64,000 bases of DNA from Dastarcus helophoroides (taxonomy: Eukaryota; Arthropoda; Insecta; Coleoptera; Bothrideridae): assembly GCA_028583605.1 (NCBI GenBank), contig CM053337.1, forward strand, positions 9,996,469-10,060,468. The letters run 5' to 3'. A model generated the notes under the pieces. That model saw only the letters and a program-made list of their open reading frames with translations. It did no database searches and had not been told where the DNA came from. Below, piece after piece: positions 1-11,340 of this stretch. The stretch's first letter is position 1, and every line of letters begins with the position of its first letter. The position numbers and the translations under genes were made by a program.

Positions 1-61
1 TTTAAATTTAAAATTTAGATTTTCATTTCAAAATTCATACTTTTTTTGTTAAATTATCTTT

Positions 62-175
62 TTTTTATGGACTAGTCCTTGGTTATCCTCAAAAATTGAA
101 ATACAAATCTTCTCCCCTTAATCTTTCTTGGTTTCAGGGAACAAGATTTGTATTTAAATTTTTAAATTATCGTGT
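62..175. repeat. fold-back element fragment
   Basis: Two inverted arms lie almost back to back. The left arm has CCTTGGTTATC then AAATTGAAATACAAATCTT; the right arm has CTTTCTTGGTTTCAGGGAAC then AAGATTTGTATTTAAATTTT. This is the dispersed fold-back family whose fullest copy is at 36843-37065, here without the central part. Confidence 0.6.
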
Positions 176-867
176 AAACATGTTGAAATTTCAAAAATCG
201 TTTAATTTAGTACACAATTTTGAGTTTCACGTTGCAACATTGTCATAAGTTTTTGAATTTAATCCCGAAATGTCATCGATTTCTTGACATTTCTAAGATT
301 AACGTAGGAATTTTGCTGCTAAATGTGTGCTGAAAAAACTCGAAATTTTACGAATTTTTGTCGAAATATTGAGTCTCTTCTCAAAATTATGAGTTTGAGC
401 CTGCAATTATTATTTTTTTCAGAATTTTAATTTGTTTCTCGTAGTGTCGAATTTCAACCAGAAATTTTAATTTTTTTCGAAATTTCATGTTTCGAAACTT
501 TTGAATTTTTTTTGACTTGTTGCTTGTAATTGCGAATTGAAACTAGAAATTTGAATTTTTTATTCGACATTTTATGGTTTCGAAACATCGATATTTGGAT
601 TTTCTTCTAATCAAATATCTTCAAATATCGATGTTTCTAAACCAAAAAAAATATAAGCAATTGCTTAGATTTTTTCTTTTTGGAAATTTCAACTTCAGTC
701 TCAAAATGTCGACGTTTATTTAGAAATTTCGAAAGCCCTTTTTTTATAGTTGTTATTGAAAACTCTACTTATTTTGTCAAAATTCAAACATTTTTATCTT
801 TTTTTTTTCGAAGATTTCGACTTTAAACTCAAAAGTTGGACTTTTTTGCAGATTATGCACTATTTGA

Positions 868-968
868 TATACAAATTTGTTCCCTGAAACCAAGAAAGAT
901 TAAAAAACACAACAACGGTTGTTCTAACGCGTTTCGATACTCAATATATCATCTTCAGAGAGATACTG
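868..968. repeat. fold-back element arm with hammerhead-like core (minus strand)
   Basis: One arm of the fold-back family (ACAAATTTGTTCCCTGAAAC, AAGAAAGATTAAAAAACAC) runs into the centre. On the minus strand, 922-962 reads CTCT-CTGAAGA-hairpin-GAAA-CGCGTT-AGAA. The seven-base CTGAAGA, the GAAA, a stem II (GATAT with GTATC) and a self-complementary ACGCGT are all intact. Stem I has three pairs plus a mismatch. Confidence 0.55.
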
Positions 969-1424
969 CACTATTTTTGAAATACACAAATGCACAATAT
1001 TTGAAAAAATTCGAACATTTTGGATCCCAATTCCAATTTGTTCGAAATTTTTAGTATATTCCTGAATTGTTTGACACTTTCAACTTGAAAATCTAGAATT
1101 TTTTCTGATTTTCATTATTTTTTAGGAATTTCTTAAGGTCTAATTTTATGAAAAGTTCGAGAAAGTTTTCCTTTACGTAAATTAGTCACTTTTTAAAAAC
1201 TTAAACGTTTTTTAATGTTGCTTTTTTAAAATTGAAAATGTAAATTAAAAAAACGTTAAAAATTCTTAAAAAATAACTAATTTATGTAAAGAAATACTTT
1301 CTCGAACTTTTCGGAAAATTTTAATGTTTTTTACATTTTTCATGTTCCTTTTTCCTAAAATTTCGGCTTTAAGGTCAAGCTTATTCCAGTGACTTTTATC
1401 ATCGAAAACAACAACAAGAGCGAC

Positions 1425-1512
1425 CTTTGTTGTGTTTTTTAATCTTTCTTAGTTTCAGGGGACAAGATTTGTATTTCAATTTATGAAGATAACCAAGGTC
1501 CAGTCCGTTTCA
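1425..1512. repeat. fold-back element fragment
   Basis: A right-arm fragment: ACCTTTGTTGTG, CTTTCTTAGTTTCAGGGGAC, AAGATTTGTATTTCAATTT, GAAGATAACCAAGGTCCAGT. It sits at the start of the 583-bp duplicated segment. A second, more damaged copy is at about 2022-2100. Confidence 0.6.
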
Positions 1513-2356
1513 CCAAATCTCTTATTTTTATCAAAGTTTTGTCTCAAATTCAAAATAACGACTTCTACTCTAAACTTTTTCTCCAAGATTTCGACTGTTA
1601 ACTAAAAGTCTTGATTATTTTGCTTCAAACATTGACTTCTTTAAGGAGGTTCGAAAATAAAAACGTGGAAAATCTGGAGACAGAAGTTAAAATTTTAGAT
1701 CTTTTGCTAGAAAATGAAGACTACTCAAAATTTAGGATATGAAGTCGAAATATTGAGGACAGAATTAAAATTTCTCGATTAATGTCAGAATATTGTCTGT
1801 TTTTCTCAAATTTGAAGTTTGAATTCCAATTTTCCCGCTTTTGTTAAAATTGTGTACAAAATTACGACTTCTGGCTTTAAACTGAAATTTCGTTTTTACA
1901 AAATAGTGTTAAAGTGGAAATTTCGGGGCAAAAATTAAACTCCCTCCATTAATGTCGATATTTTGATTGATTTCCTCAAATTTAGTGCTTAGATCAGAAA
2001 TTTATCTTATTTTTAAAAATTTAAATACAAATCTTCGTTTCAGGGAACAAGATTAACATTTCAATTTTTAAAGATAACCAGGCCCAGTCCGTTCCACCAA
2101 ATCTCTTATTTTTATTAAAATTTTGTCTCAAATTCAAAATAACGACTTCTGCTTTACATTTTTCCCCAAGATTTCAACTATTAACTAAAAGTCTTGATTA
2201 TTTTGCATCAAACATTGACTTATTTAAGGAAGTTCGAAAATAAAGACGTGGAATATCTGGAAACAAAATTTAACATTTTAGCTTTTTTGCTAGAAAATGA
2301 ATACTCAAAATTTAGGATATGAAGTCAAAATTTTGAGAACAAAGTTAAAATTCCTC
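1501..2356. repeat. ~583-bp direct duplication
   Basis: The stretch starting at CAGTCCGTTTCACC (1501) recurs from about 2084 with the same order of words (CCAAATCTCTTATTTTTAT, AAAGTCTTGATTATTTTGC, GGAAGTTCGAAAATAAA-like). GATTAATGTCAG marks recur 580 bp apart (1777 and 2357). The period is therefore about 583 bp, with two copies, the second leading straight into the 172-bp array. Confidence 0.6.
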
Positions 2357-3300
2357 GATTAATGTCAGAATGTTGATTCTTTTCTTCAAATTTAAAGTTT
2401 GAATTCCAATTTTCCTACTTTTGTTAAAATTTTGTATCAAAATTACGCCTCCTAGCTTAAATTTTAAACTTTGTTTTTACAAAATAAAGTGTGAAGCCGA
2501 AATCTTGAGAAAAAAATTAAAATTCCTCGATTAATGTCAGAATGTTGATTCTTTTCTTCAAATTTATAGTTTGAGACCAATTTTTCTACTTTTGTTAAAA
2601 TTTTGTATCAAAATTACTACTCCTAGCTTAAATTTTAAACTTTGTTTTTACAAAATAAAGTTGAAGCTAAAATCTTGAGAAAAAAATTAAAATTCCGTGA
2701 TTAATGTCAGAATGTTGATTTTTTTCTTCAAATTTAAAGTTCGAATTCCAATTTTCCTACTTTTGTTAACATTATTTATCAAAATTACGCCTCCTAGCTT
2801 AAATTGTAAACTTTGTTTTTACAAAATAAAGTGTGAAACCGAAATCTTGAGAAAAAAATTAAAATTCCTTGATTAATGTCAGAATGTTGATTCTTTTCTT
2901 CAAATTTAGAGTTTGAATTCCAATTTTCCTACTTTTGTTAAAATTTTGTATCAAAATTACTACTCCTAGCTTAAATTTTAAACTTTGTTTTTACAAAATA
3001 AAGTGTGAAGCCGAAATCTTGAGAAAAAAATTAAAATTCCTCGATTAATGTCAGAATGTTGATTCTTTTCTTCAAATTTAAAGGTTAAGTACCAATTTTT
3101 CTACTTTTGTTAAAATGTTGTATCAAAATTACTACTCCTAGCTTAAATTTTAAACTTTGTTTTTACAAAATAAAGTTGAAGCTAAAATCTTGAGAAAAAA
3201 GTTCAAATTCCGTGATTAATGTCAGAATGTTGATTTTTTTCTTCAAATTTAAAGTTCGAATTCCAATTTTCCTACTTTTGTTAACATTTTTTATCAAAAT
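2340..3300. repeat. tandem array, ~172-bp unit, about six copies
   Basis: The marker GATTAATGTCAGAATGTTGA begins at 2357, 2529, 2699, 2871, 3043 and 3214, giving spacings of 170-172 bp. Each unit also holds CTACTTTTGTTAA and CTAGCTTAAATT blocks and a GAGAAAAAA run. Copies are similar but not identical, alternating between forms with CGATTAATG and GTGATTAATG. Confidence 0.8.
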
Positions 3301-4369
3301 AGAAAATAGAAATCAAAATGTTTGGAAAAAAAGTTTGAAGGAATTTGAATTTAAACTTTTAGTAGCGGCGGAAATTTTCAATTTAGATTCTAAATTTCGA
3401 GAAAAATTCGACTCAGTCGAGAAATTTTAACCTTTTCCGAGATATCTCAATTTAGATCCAAAATTTTGAAAAACTACATTTCTAGCTAGTAGAGCTCGTA
3501 ATCTACAAATTAGAGTCAAAATTTTGGTAGAAAAAAGTTAAAATTTTAATAAAAACAGGAGAAATTTTGAATTTTATCTCTAAATTTAAATAAAACAATC
3601 AACATTTCGACAGCGATCGAGGAATTTTAACTTTTTCCTAAAGATTTTGACTTCAAATCCTAAATTTTGAGTAGGCTTCATATTTCTAGTAAAAAGGATT
3701 TGAAATTTCAACTTCTGTCTCCAGATTTAAAGTTTTTTCATGTTTTTAACCTCGAACTTCTTTAAATAAGTCAATATTTGAAGAATATCATCAAAACTTT
3801 TATTTAGAATTTGAATTTTTGGAAAAAAAGTTTAAATTGTAAACTAGAAGTCTTTTTCCTCGAAATTTTGGCTTTAAACCTAACGTTTTCAGTATAATGT
3901 TTATATTTCTACCAACAGATCTAAATCAACTTCAGTTTCGAGGTTTGAACTTTTGTTCAGCTTCTATTCTAAATTTTCGTAAAAAAAGTTGATATTTGGA
4001 GAAAAAAGTCAGAGTTTTTGTTAGAATTCGAAATTTTGAAAGAAGTTAAAATTTTAAATTAAGGTAAGTCGTTAATTTTGCACTTACAGTCAATCTTTCA
4101 ACAAAAACAGTAAAAATCTCGAAGTTAAACTAAAAATTTCAAAAATAAAGTCCAAATTTCGACCCTCATCTAACTTTTTTTTCGAAATTTCAGCTTTAAA
4201 CCCAAACATTTTGGTACAATCTATTTATTTCTAGCAAAGGATCTAAAATGTCGACTTTTACATTGCCATTTAAAGTTGTTCCTGAGCTTTAAGTCAAACG
4301 TCCATAAAAAATTCAACATTCGGAGAAAAAACCCAAAACTTATAGCTAGAAATTGAATTTTTGGAAAAT

Positions 4370-4475
4370 TTAAATACAAATCTTGTCCCCTGAAAACAAG
4401 AAAGATTAAAAAACACAACAAACGTTGTTCTAACGCGTTTTGACAGCCAAGCTATCATCTTCAGAGAGATACTGA
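4370..4475. repeat. fold-back element fragment with decayed hammerhead-like core
   Basis: Left arm (AAATACAAATCTTGTCCCCT, AAGAAAGATTAAAAAACAC) followed by the centre. On the minus strand the core reads CTGAAGATGATAGCTTGG then CTGTCAAAACGCGTTAG: the G of GAAA is replaced, so this copy should be inactive. Confidence 0.6.
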
Positions 4476-4870
4476 CATTTTTGAAAAAAAAATTAATTTT
4501 AAATTAAGCATCGTAGTTTTGGGTCTGAAATTAAAATTATAACAAAAACGGGGGACATCTTGATTTAAACTCTAAATTTCTTGAAAACAGTCAACTTTTG
4601 GACTTTAACTCAGAAATCACTTCAAAATTCCGATTTTCAACTCCTGAGTGGAACCTTTACGTTTTTAGCCAATGATCTCTGGTTTTAATTTCAATATTTC
4701 ATGAAAAAATCGATATTTGGAGGAAAAAGTCGATATTTTTATTTAGAAACTCAAAATTTAGTAAAACGTTTTACTTAAAAATTAAAATGTTAAATTTAAG
4801 TTGAAATTGTAAGAAAAATAACGGAAATGTTGAGATTAAACTAAAAATTTATCGAACAACTTTATTCTCC

Positions 4871-4984
4871 CACATAGCAAATCGTGGATGTGGATATACT
4901 TTGGATATTCCACTAATATTCATTCGTAAATAAATATTAGATGTATATCGGTAATATATCCATATCCATGGCTTTGCTACGTAG
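4871..4984. mobile_element. small inverted-repeat (MITE-like) element
   Basis: The ends CACATAGCAAATCGTGGATG and the reverse complement of ATCCATGGCTTTGCTACGTA match over about 35 bp with a few differences. They enclose a ~45-bp AT-rich centre. Total is about 114 bp with no open frame. The composition differs clearly from the surrounding repeat DNA, which suggests an insertion. Confidence 0.55.
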
Positions 4985-5049
4985 GCTAATCAAAGAAACA
5001 ACATAAAAAGATTTAAACAAACTTGAATAAAACAGAGAATATTCCAACT

Positions 5050-5170
5050 TTTTTTGGAAAGGACTGATCCTCTCTCTGAAGATGATAGCTTGGCAATAGA
5101 AATGCGTTGAGCAAGTGGCGCTGTGTTTTTCAATCTTTTTTGGTTTCGGGGACAAGATTTGTATATTAAT
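5050..5170 (+). repeat. fold-back element arm with partial hammerhead-like core
   Basis: The plus strand reads CTCTCTCTGAAGATGATAGC, TTGGCAATAGAAATGCGTTG, then the right arm CAATCTTTTTTGGTTTCGGG and ACAAGATTTGTAT. CTGAAGA and GAAA are present, but stem II is weakened (GATAGC against GCAATA). Confidence 0.5.
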
Positions 5171-5389
5171 ATTCCTATTTTTTTTCAATATATTTTTATT
5201 TTAAATAACCATTTTCTAGTTTTTTTGAAAAGGTCAAAATTTTGGAAAAAAAAGAGTCGATATTTTGAATTATAAAAACAAATTTTGAATTAAAAGTATA
5301 AGTTTCAATAAAACAGAAATTTCGATCTTAGAGAAATTTTTTCTCGAAATATTAAACCCAACCCAGCATAAACTTTATTTTTTTTAGTT

Positions 5390-5560
5390 TAACGGACTGG
5401 TTCTTTCAAAAATTGAAATACAAATCTTTCTCGGTTTCAGGGGACAATATTTGTATTTCAATTTTCGTAAACTTTATATTTCTAAAATTGAAATACAAAT
5501 CTGGTCCCCTTAAACCAAGAACTATGTATCTTTCTTGGTTTTAGGGGACAAAAATTTGAA
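5390..5560. repeat. fold-back element fragments, rearranged
   Basis: Several arm pieces are packed together: AACGGACTGGTTCTTTC, AAAATTGAAATACAAATC, TTTCTCGGTTTCAGGGGACA, then a second AAATTGAAATACAAATCTGG and TTTCTTGGTTTTAGGGGACA. The order suggests more than one insertion or internal rearrangement. Confidence 0.5.
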
Positions 5561-5744
5561 CTTCAAACAAAAGTGTACTTTGGAAGAAAAAGCCAATTTG
5601 TGAGTTAAAACAGTTTAAATTTTGAGTTGGGTTAAGACTCATATTCAAAGAAAAATAACAATTTCATGTTTAAACTCCAAATTTTAAGAAATTGTAGATT
5701 TTTAAACTAATACTAAACCTCAAATGTAATAATAATAATAGATC

Positions 5745-6910
5745 CAGGATCATTCCTAGAAAGAATCTCGAGATTTCTTCGATTTGAAATCTAAGTTTAT
5801 GAGAAAAATCTGTATTTAGAGAAATTATTCCAAATTTTGACTTAAAAGTCGAAATTTTGGATCAAATTCTCTGTCAGTTCTTTTAGTTATTATTAAGATA
5901 CTGAATTTTAATGTTTATCTCCCAAAATTTCGAAACAATAAAACCCAAAAAGTGAATAGTTTTATATTAAATTCCAAATTTAGATCAACCATTTAAAAAT
6001 TGGAATTTAATCTCGAAATATTAACTAATTAATTGTGAAAGTTTGAGTTGCAATAAAAATGTCGAAATTTTCACCTAAAACACTAAATATTGAATCTAAA
6101 GCTCAAATTTTGTGAAAAAAGACGTTTCTAGCTTAAACTATAAACTTCGAGCAAAAAAACCCTTTTCCAAATTTTGCTTTCAATCCAAAATGGTGTATTT
6201 TCCAGGGTCATTGCTAGAAAGAATCTCGAGATCCCTTCGATTTGAAATCCAAGCTTATGGGAAAAAACTGAATTTAGAGAAATTATTCCAAATTTTTACT
6301 TAAAAGTCAAAATTTTGGATCAAATTCCTGCCAGTTTTCTTAGTTATTATTAAGATACTGAATTTCAATGTTTATCCCCCAAAATTTCGAAACAATAAAC
6401 CCCAAAAAGTAATTATTTTTATATTAAATTCCAAATTTAGATCAAAAATTTAAAAATTGGAATTTAATCTCGAAATATTAACTAATTAATTATAAAAGTT
6501 TGAGTTCCAATAAAAATGTCGAAATTTTCACTTAAGACACTAAATATTGAATCTAAAGACAAAATTTTATTAAAAAAGACGTTTCTTGCCTAAACTATAA
6601 ATTTCAAGCAAAAAACCCTTTTCCAAATTTTGCTTTGAATCCAAAATTGTGAAGTTTCCAGGGCCATTGCTAGAAAGGATCTGGAGTTCCCTTCGATTTG
6701 AAAACCAAGCTTATGGGAAAAAACTGAATTTCGAGAAATTATCCCAAATTTTGACTTAAAAATCGAAATTTTGGATCAAATTCTCTTTCAGTTTTTTTAG
6801 TTATTATTAAGATATTGAATTTCAATGTTTATCCCCCAAAATTTCGAAACAATAAACCCCAAAAAGTGAATATTTTCATATTATATTCCAAATTTAGAGC
6901 AAAGATTTAG
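5745..6910. repeat. tandem array, ~457-bp unit, about 2.5 copies
   Basis: The marker GAATCTCGAGAT (GGATCTGGAGTT in the last copy) begins at 5763, 6221 and about 6677, spacing 456-458 bp. Each unit also carries AGAGAAATTATTCCAAATTT (or a variant), TTAGTTATTATTAAGATA and CCCCAAAATTTCGAAACAAT. Confidence 0.75.
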
Positions 6911-7071
6911 AAATTTAGGATCGAAATTTTGGAACACGTTCACTTCAAAGCATTTTTGTGTTAAGCAGTTTGTATTTTTGACACCAATGTATTGCTTATA
7001 TATTATTTTGATTAAAATAAGTAATAAATAAGATTAACAGTCCACTATATGCAACAACGATAAAACTTTAC

Positions 7072-7122
7072 CTGGGCAAAGGCGCACAGCAGAAAAATTG
7101 GGATGAAAGCAACACTTTTCAT
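7072..7122 (-). CDS. first coding exon of a secreted or membrane protein gene (signal peptide only)
   Basis: Reading the minus strand, ATG at 7122-7120 opens 17 codons giving MKSVAFIPIFLLCAFAQ. The exon stops at 7072, where the strand continues GTAAAG, an acceptable splice donor in phase 0. The peptide has the classic layout of a signal sequence: a lysine near the start, a hydrophobic core (VAFIPIFLL), and small residues near the end (CAFAQ) for cleavage. Nothing in 1-7070 looks like the next exon, so the rest of the gene probably lies left of the window behind an intron of more than 7 kb. The upstream side (7123-7260) has a different, less repetitive composition that would suit a 5' UTR and promoter. 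The identity of the mature protein cannot be told from this exon. It could also be a chance frame, but signal layout plus a phase-0 donor make that less likely. Confidence 0.55.
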
Positions 7123-7689
7123 AATGAGCACAATCGACCACTTTGACTAAACGACACATTTTCGATTTATTAAACTTTTATCTGAGGTTAAGGTTTATCT
7201 ATAGCATGTGTTAGTTAATATTATTTACGGGCGTCATTTGAATGAAATAGTACTCATTCATTTTAACAAAAAGATTAAATTTTACAACAGGTCAGGCACA
7301 ATCGACAAATGTGACAGGTTTAAAATTAATGTTTATAACTTTTTTCAAACACGTGCCTTTTACGATTACAAAATTGAACTGTTTTAAGCAGAAATACTAA
7401 ACAATTGTAGCTGAGCAGTTTTTTACAACGGAAAATTATATATTCCTTAGTAAGAAATAATTTTTAAATTTCGAATTCTTATTCAAAAGTATATATTTCT
7501 AAAAAGTTTGTGTTTAAACTTGCAAGATGTATTTGTTACATTTTTGTATTTTAAATGGAAATTGGCCTTTTTGGAAACTTTCACTTTAATCGCAAAACGA
7601 TTATAGTCTCATAATTTGGATTTTTCCAAATCACTAGTTTAAAACACAGTTTTCGCACCTTTGCTTAAAATTTCGTCTTAAAAATCAAT
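7123..7689. other. intergenic, possible promoter region of the minus-strand signal-peptide gene
   Basis: About 570 bp of AT-rich, largely non-repetitive DNA directly upstream of the 7122 ATG. I see no convincing TATA box or other site; beyond about 7450 it fades into the satellite words of the next block. Confidence 0.4.
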
Positions 7690-8200
7690 TTTTTAAAAAT
7701 AAACTTCGAGCGTTTCTTAAAATTTGGAAATTTTCTCAAACTGTTGAATGTAAACTTGACAATTTTGAAACTCAAACTTTCGAAAGGTTTCAAAAATTTT
7801 GAGTTTTTTTTCTACAAACTTCGACATTTTTCTCAACCTTTCCAACTCAATCTAGATACGTTTGTATATGTTTCCTAAAATTTCGAAATTTTGTAAACTC
7901 GAACTTTCGAAAGATTTCGAAAATTTTAAGTTTTTGTTTTATAAACTACGAGTTTTTTTCTCAACCTATTTCCAATTCAAATTATATATGTTTACGATTC
8001 CTAAAATTTCGAGATTGTTAAACTCGAATTTTGGAAAATTTTCGAAAATTTTGAGTTTTTTTCTATAAACTTCGACTTTTTTCACAATCTTTCCAATTCA
8101 AACCAAATACGTTTACATGTTTTCTAAAATTTATAGATTTTTAAACTCGAAAGGTTTCAAAAATATAAGTTGGTTTCGACTTTTTTCCCAACCTTCCCAA
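7690..8200. repeat. ~120-bp monomers at the edge of the 360-bp satellite
   Basis: About four copies of a ~120-bp unit run: TTTCTCAACC, TTCCAATTCAAACTAGATA (variants), GTTTAC, CCTAAAATTTCGA, AAACTCGAACTTTCGAAAG, TTTCAAAAATTTTGAG, CTACAAACTTCGAC. The joins are near 7830, 7957 and 8079. The same parts appear, split in two, at both ends of each ~360-bp unit in the next array. Confidence 0.65.
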
Positions 8201-11200
8201 TTCAAACTAGATATGTTTGCATTTTCCCGGAAATGTGGCATTTAAAACTGAAAAAAGTTAAAAATTTTGTCTTATTACATTCGTATTTTTCCCAAATTTT
8301 GATTTTGTCTCAAAATTTATGTCTCGTAATTTCATCTTTACTCAAAATATTCTATCTTCTTCTTACAATTTGACTTTCTCCGGGAAATTTCGACTGTTTC
8401 CCAAAATTCATCATTTCTCGTGAATTCGACTTCATTAGATAAATTCTATTTTTTGTAACAATATTTTTTAAAATTTCTAAATTTTTAAGCTCAAATTTTT
8501 GAAAGGTTTCGAAAATTTCAAGTTTTTTTCTACAAACCACGATTTTTTTCTCAACTTTCCCAATTCAAACTAGATAGGTTTACATTCTTCCTAAAATGTG
8601 GGATTTAAAATTGAAAAAAGTTAAAAATTTTGTCTTGTTACATTCGTATTTTTCCCAAATTTTGATTTTGTCTCAAAATATATTTATCATAATTTCATCT
8701 TCATACAAAATATTCGACCTTCTTCTTACAATTTGACTTTCTCTGGGAAATTTCGACTGTTTCCCAAAATTCATCATTTCTCGTGAATTCGACTTCATTA
8801 GATAAATTCTATTTTTTGTAACAATATTTTTTAAAATTTCTAAATTTTTAAGCTCAAACTTTCGAAAGGTTTCAAAAATTTTAAGTTTTTTTTCTACAAA
8901 CTTCGACTTTTTTTTCTCAACCTTCCCAATTCAAACTAGATATGTTTACATTTTCCCGGAAATGTGGCATTTAAAACGGAAAAATTAAAAATGTTGTCTT
9001 GTTACATTCGTATTTCTCCCAAATTTTGATTTTGTCTTAAAATTTATTTCTCGTAATTTCATCTTCATTCAAAATATTCTACCTTCTTACAATTTGACTT
9101 TCTCCGGGAAATTTCGGCTGTTTCCCAAAATTCATCATTTCTCGTAAATTCGACTGCATTAAATAAATTCTGTTTTTTCTAACACTATTTCTTAAAATTA
9201 AATTTTTAAGCTCAAACTTTCGAAAGATTTCAAAATTTTCAAGTTTTTTTTTCTACAAACTTCGGCTTTTTTCCTCAACCTTCCCAATTCAAACTCGATA
9301 TGTCCCGGAAATGTGGCATTTAAAATGGAAAAAAATTAAAAATTTTGTCTTGTTACATTCGTATTTTTCCCAAATTTTGATTTTGTCTCGAAATTTACTT
9401 CTTACAAAATATTCTACCTTCTTCTCACAATTTGACTTTCTCCGGGAAATTTCGTCTGTTTTCCAAAATTCATCATTTCTCGTGAATTCAACTGCATTAA
9501 ATAAATTCTATTTTTTCTAACAATGTTTCTTAAAATTTCTAATTTTTAACCTCAAACTTTCGAAAGGTTTCAAAAATTTCAAGTTTTTTTTTCTACAAAC
9601 TTCGACTTTTTTTCTCAACCTTCCCAATTCAAACTAGATGTTTGCATTTTCCAGGAAATGTGGCATTTAAAACTGAAAAAAATTAAAAATTTTGTCTTAT
9701 TACATTCGCATTTTTCCCAAATTTTGTTTTTGTCTCGAAATTTACTTCTCATAATTTCATCTTCATTCAAAATATTCTACCTTCTTCTCACAATTTGTTC
9801 TCCGGGAAATTTCCACTGTTTCCCAAAATTCATCATTTCTCGTGAATTCGACTGCATTAAATAAATTCTGTTTTTTCTAACACTATTTCTTAAAATTAAA
9901 TTTTTAAGCTCAAACTTTCGAAAGATTTCAAAAATTTTAAGTTTTTTTTCTACAAACTTCGACTTTTTTTTCTCAACCTTCCCAATTCAAACTAGATATG
10001 TTTGCATTTTCCCGGAAATGTGGCATTTAAAACGGAAAAAAATTAAAAATTTTGTCTTGTTACATTCCCATTTTTCCCAAATTTTGATTTTGTCTCGAAA
10101 TTTACTTCTTATAATTTCATCTTCATTCAAAATATTCTACCTTCTTCTCACAATTTGACTTTCTCCGGGAAATTTCGTCTGTTTCCCAAAATTCATCATT
10201 TCTCGTGAATTCGACTGCATTAAATAAATTCTATTTTTTCTAACAATGTTTCTTAAAATTTCTAAATTTTTAAGCTCAAACTTTCGAAATGTTTCAAAAA
10301 TTTCAAGTTTTTTTTCTACAAATTTCGACTTTTTTTCTCAACCTTCCCAATTCAAACTAGATATGTTTACATTTTCCCGGAAATGTGGCATTTAAAACGG
10401 AAAAAAATTAAAAATATTGTCTTGTTACATTCGTATTTTTCCCAAATTTTGATTTTGTCTCAAAATTTATGTCTCGTAATTTCATCTTCACTCAAAATAT
10501 TCTACCTTCTTCTCACAATTTGACTTTCTCCGGGAAATTTCGACTGTTTCCCAAAATTCATCATTTCTCGTGAATTCGACTTTATGAGATAAATTCTATT
10601 TTTTGTAACAATATTTTTTAAAATTTCTAAACTTTTAAGCTCAAACTTTCGAAAGGTTTCAAAAATTTTAAGTATTTTTTCTACAAACTTCGACTTTTTT
10701 CTCAACCTTCCCAATTCAAACTAGATATGTTTGCATTTTCCCGGAAATGTGACATTTAAAACTGAAAAAAGTTAAACATTTTGTCTTGTTACATTCGTAT
10801 TTTTCCCAAATTTTGATTTTGTCTTAAAATTTATTTCTCGTAATTTCATCTTCATTCAAATTATTCTACCTTCTCACAATTTGACTTTCTCCGGGAAATT
10901 TTTACTTTTTCCCAAAATTCATCATTTCTCGTGACTGCATTACATAAATTCTATTTTTTCTAACAATGTTTTTTAAAATTTCTAAATTTTTAAGCTCAAA
11001 CTTTCGAAAGGTTTCAAAAATTTCAAGTTTTTTTTTTACAAACTTCGACTTTTTTCTCAACCTTTCCAATTCAAACTAGATATGTTTACATTTTCCCGGA
11101 AATGTGACATTTAAAACTGAAAAAAGTTAAAAATTTTGTCTTGTTACATTCGAATTTTTCCCAAATTTTGATTTTGTCTCAAAATTTATGTCTCGTAATT

Positions 11201-11340
11201 TCATCTTCACTCAAAATATTCTACCTTCTTCTTACAATTTGACTTTCTCCGGGAAATTTCGACTTATTCCCAAAATTCATCATTTCTCGTGAATTCGACT
11301 TCATTGGATAAATTCTATTTTTTCTCACAATCTGAACATC
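8200..11340. repeat. satellite array, ~360-bp unit, nine copies
   Basis: The marker AATGTGGCATTTAAAAC (or GTGGGATTT, GTGACATTT) occurs near 8232, 8598, 8960, 9309, 9657, 10017, 10382, 10746 and 11101, spacings about 348-366 bp. Other landmarks per unit are CTTGTTACATTCGTATTTTT, ATTTGACTTTCTCCGGGAAA, CCCAAAATTCATCATTTCTC and AACCTTCCCAATTCAAACTA. Copies are closely alike and differ by small indels. The plus strand is T/C-rich. Open frames of 60-70 codons inside recur from copy to copy and are not genes. Confidence 0.85.

Larger units (their letters stand above)
1..7070. other. AT-rich repeat-filled non-coding region, probable intron
   Basis: I find no believable coding exon here on either strand; the short open frames are chance frames in low-complexity DNA. 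The sequence is diverged tandem repeats built on words such as TCGAAATTTT and AAATTTTGA, plus fragments of a fold-back element and one small inverted-repeat element, each listed separately. Stretches not covered by those entries (about 180-865, 970-1420, 3300-4365, 4480-4865 and 6910-7070) contain only degenerate copies of the same words. Because the signal-peptide exon at 7072-7122 on the minus strand ends in a splice donor facing this region, all of it may be the first intron of that gene. Confidence 0.6.

Noticed and set aside
8170..10714. Several 60-70-codon open frames such as those at 8170-8373, 9311-9520, 9658-9864 and 10502-10714
   Set aside because: They recur once per 360-bp satellite unit with shifted ends, on both strands; they are by-products of the repeat.
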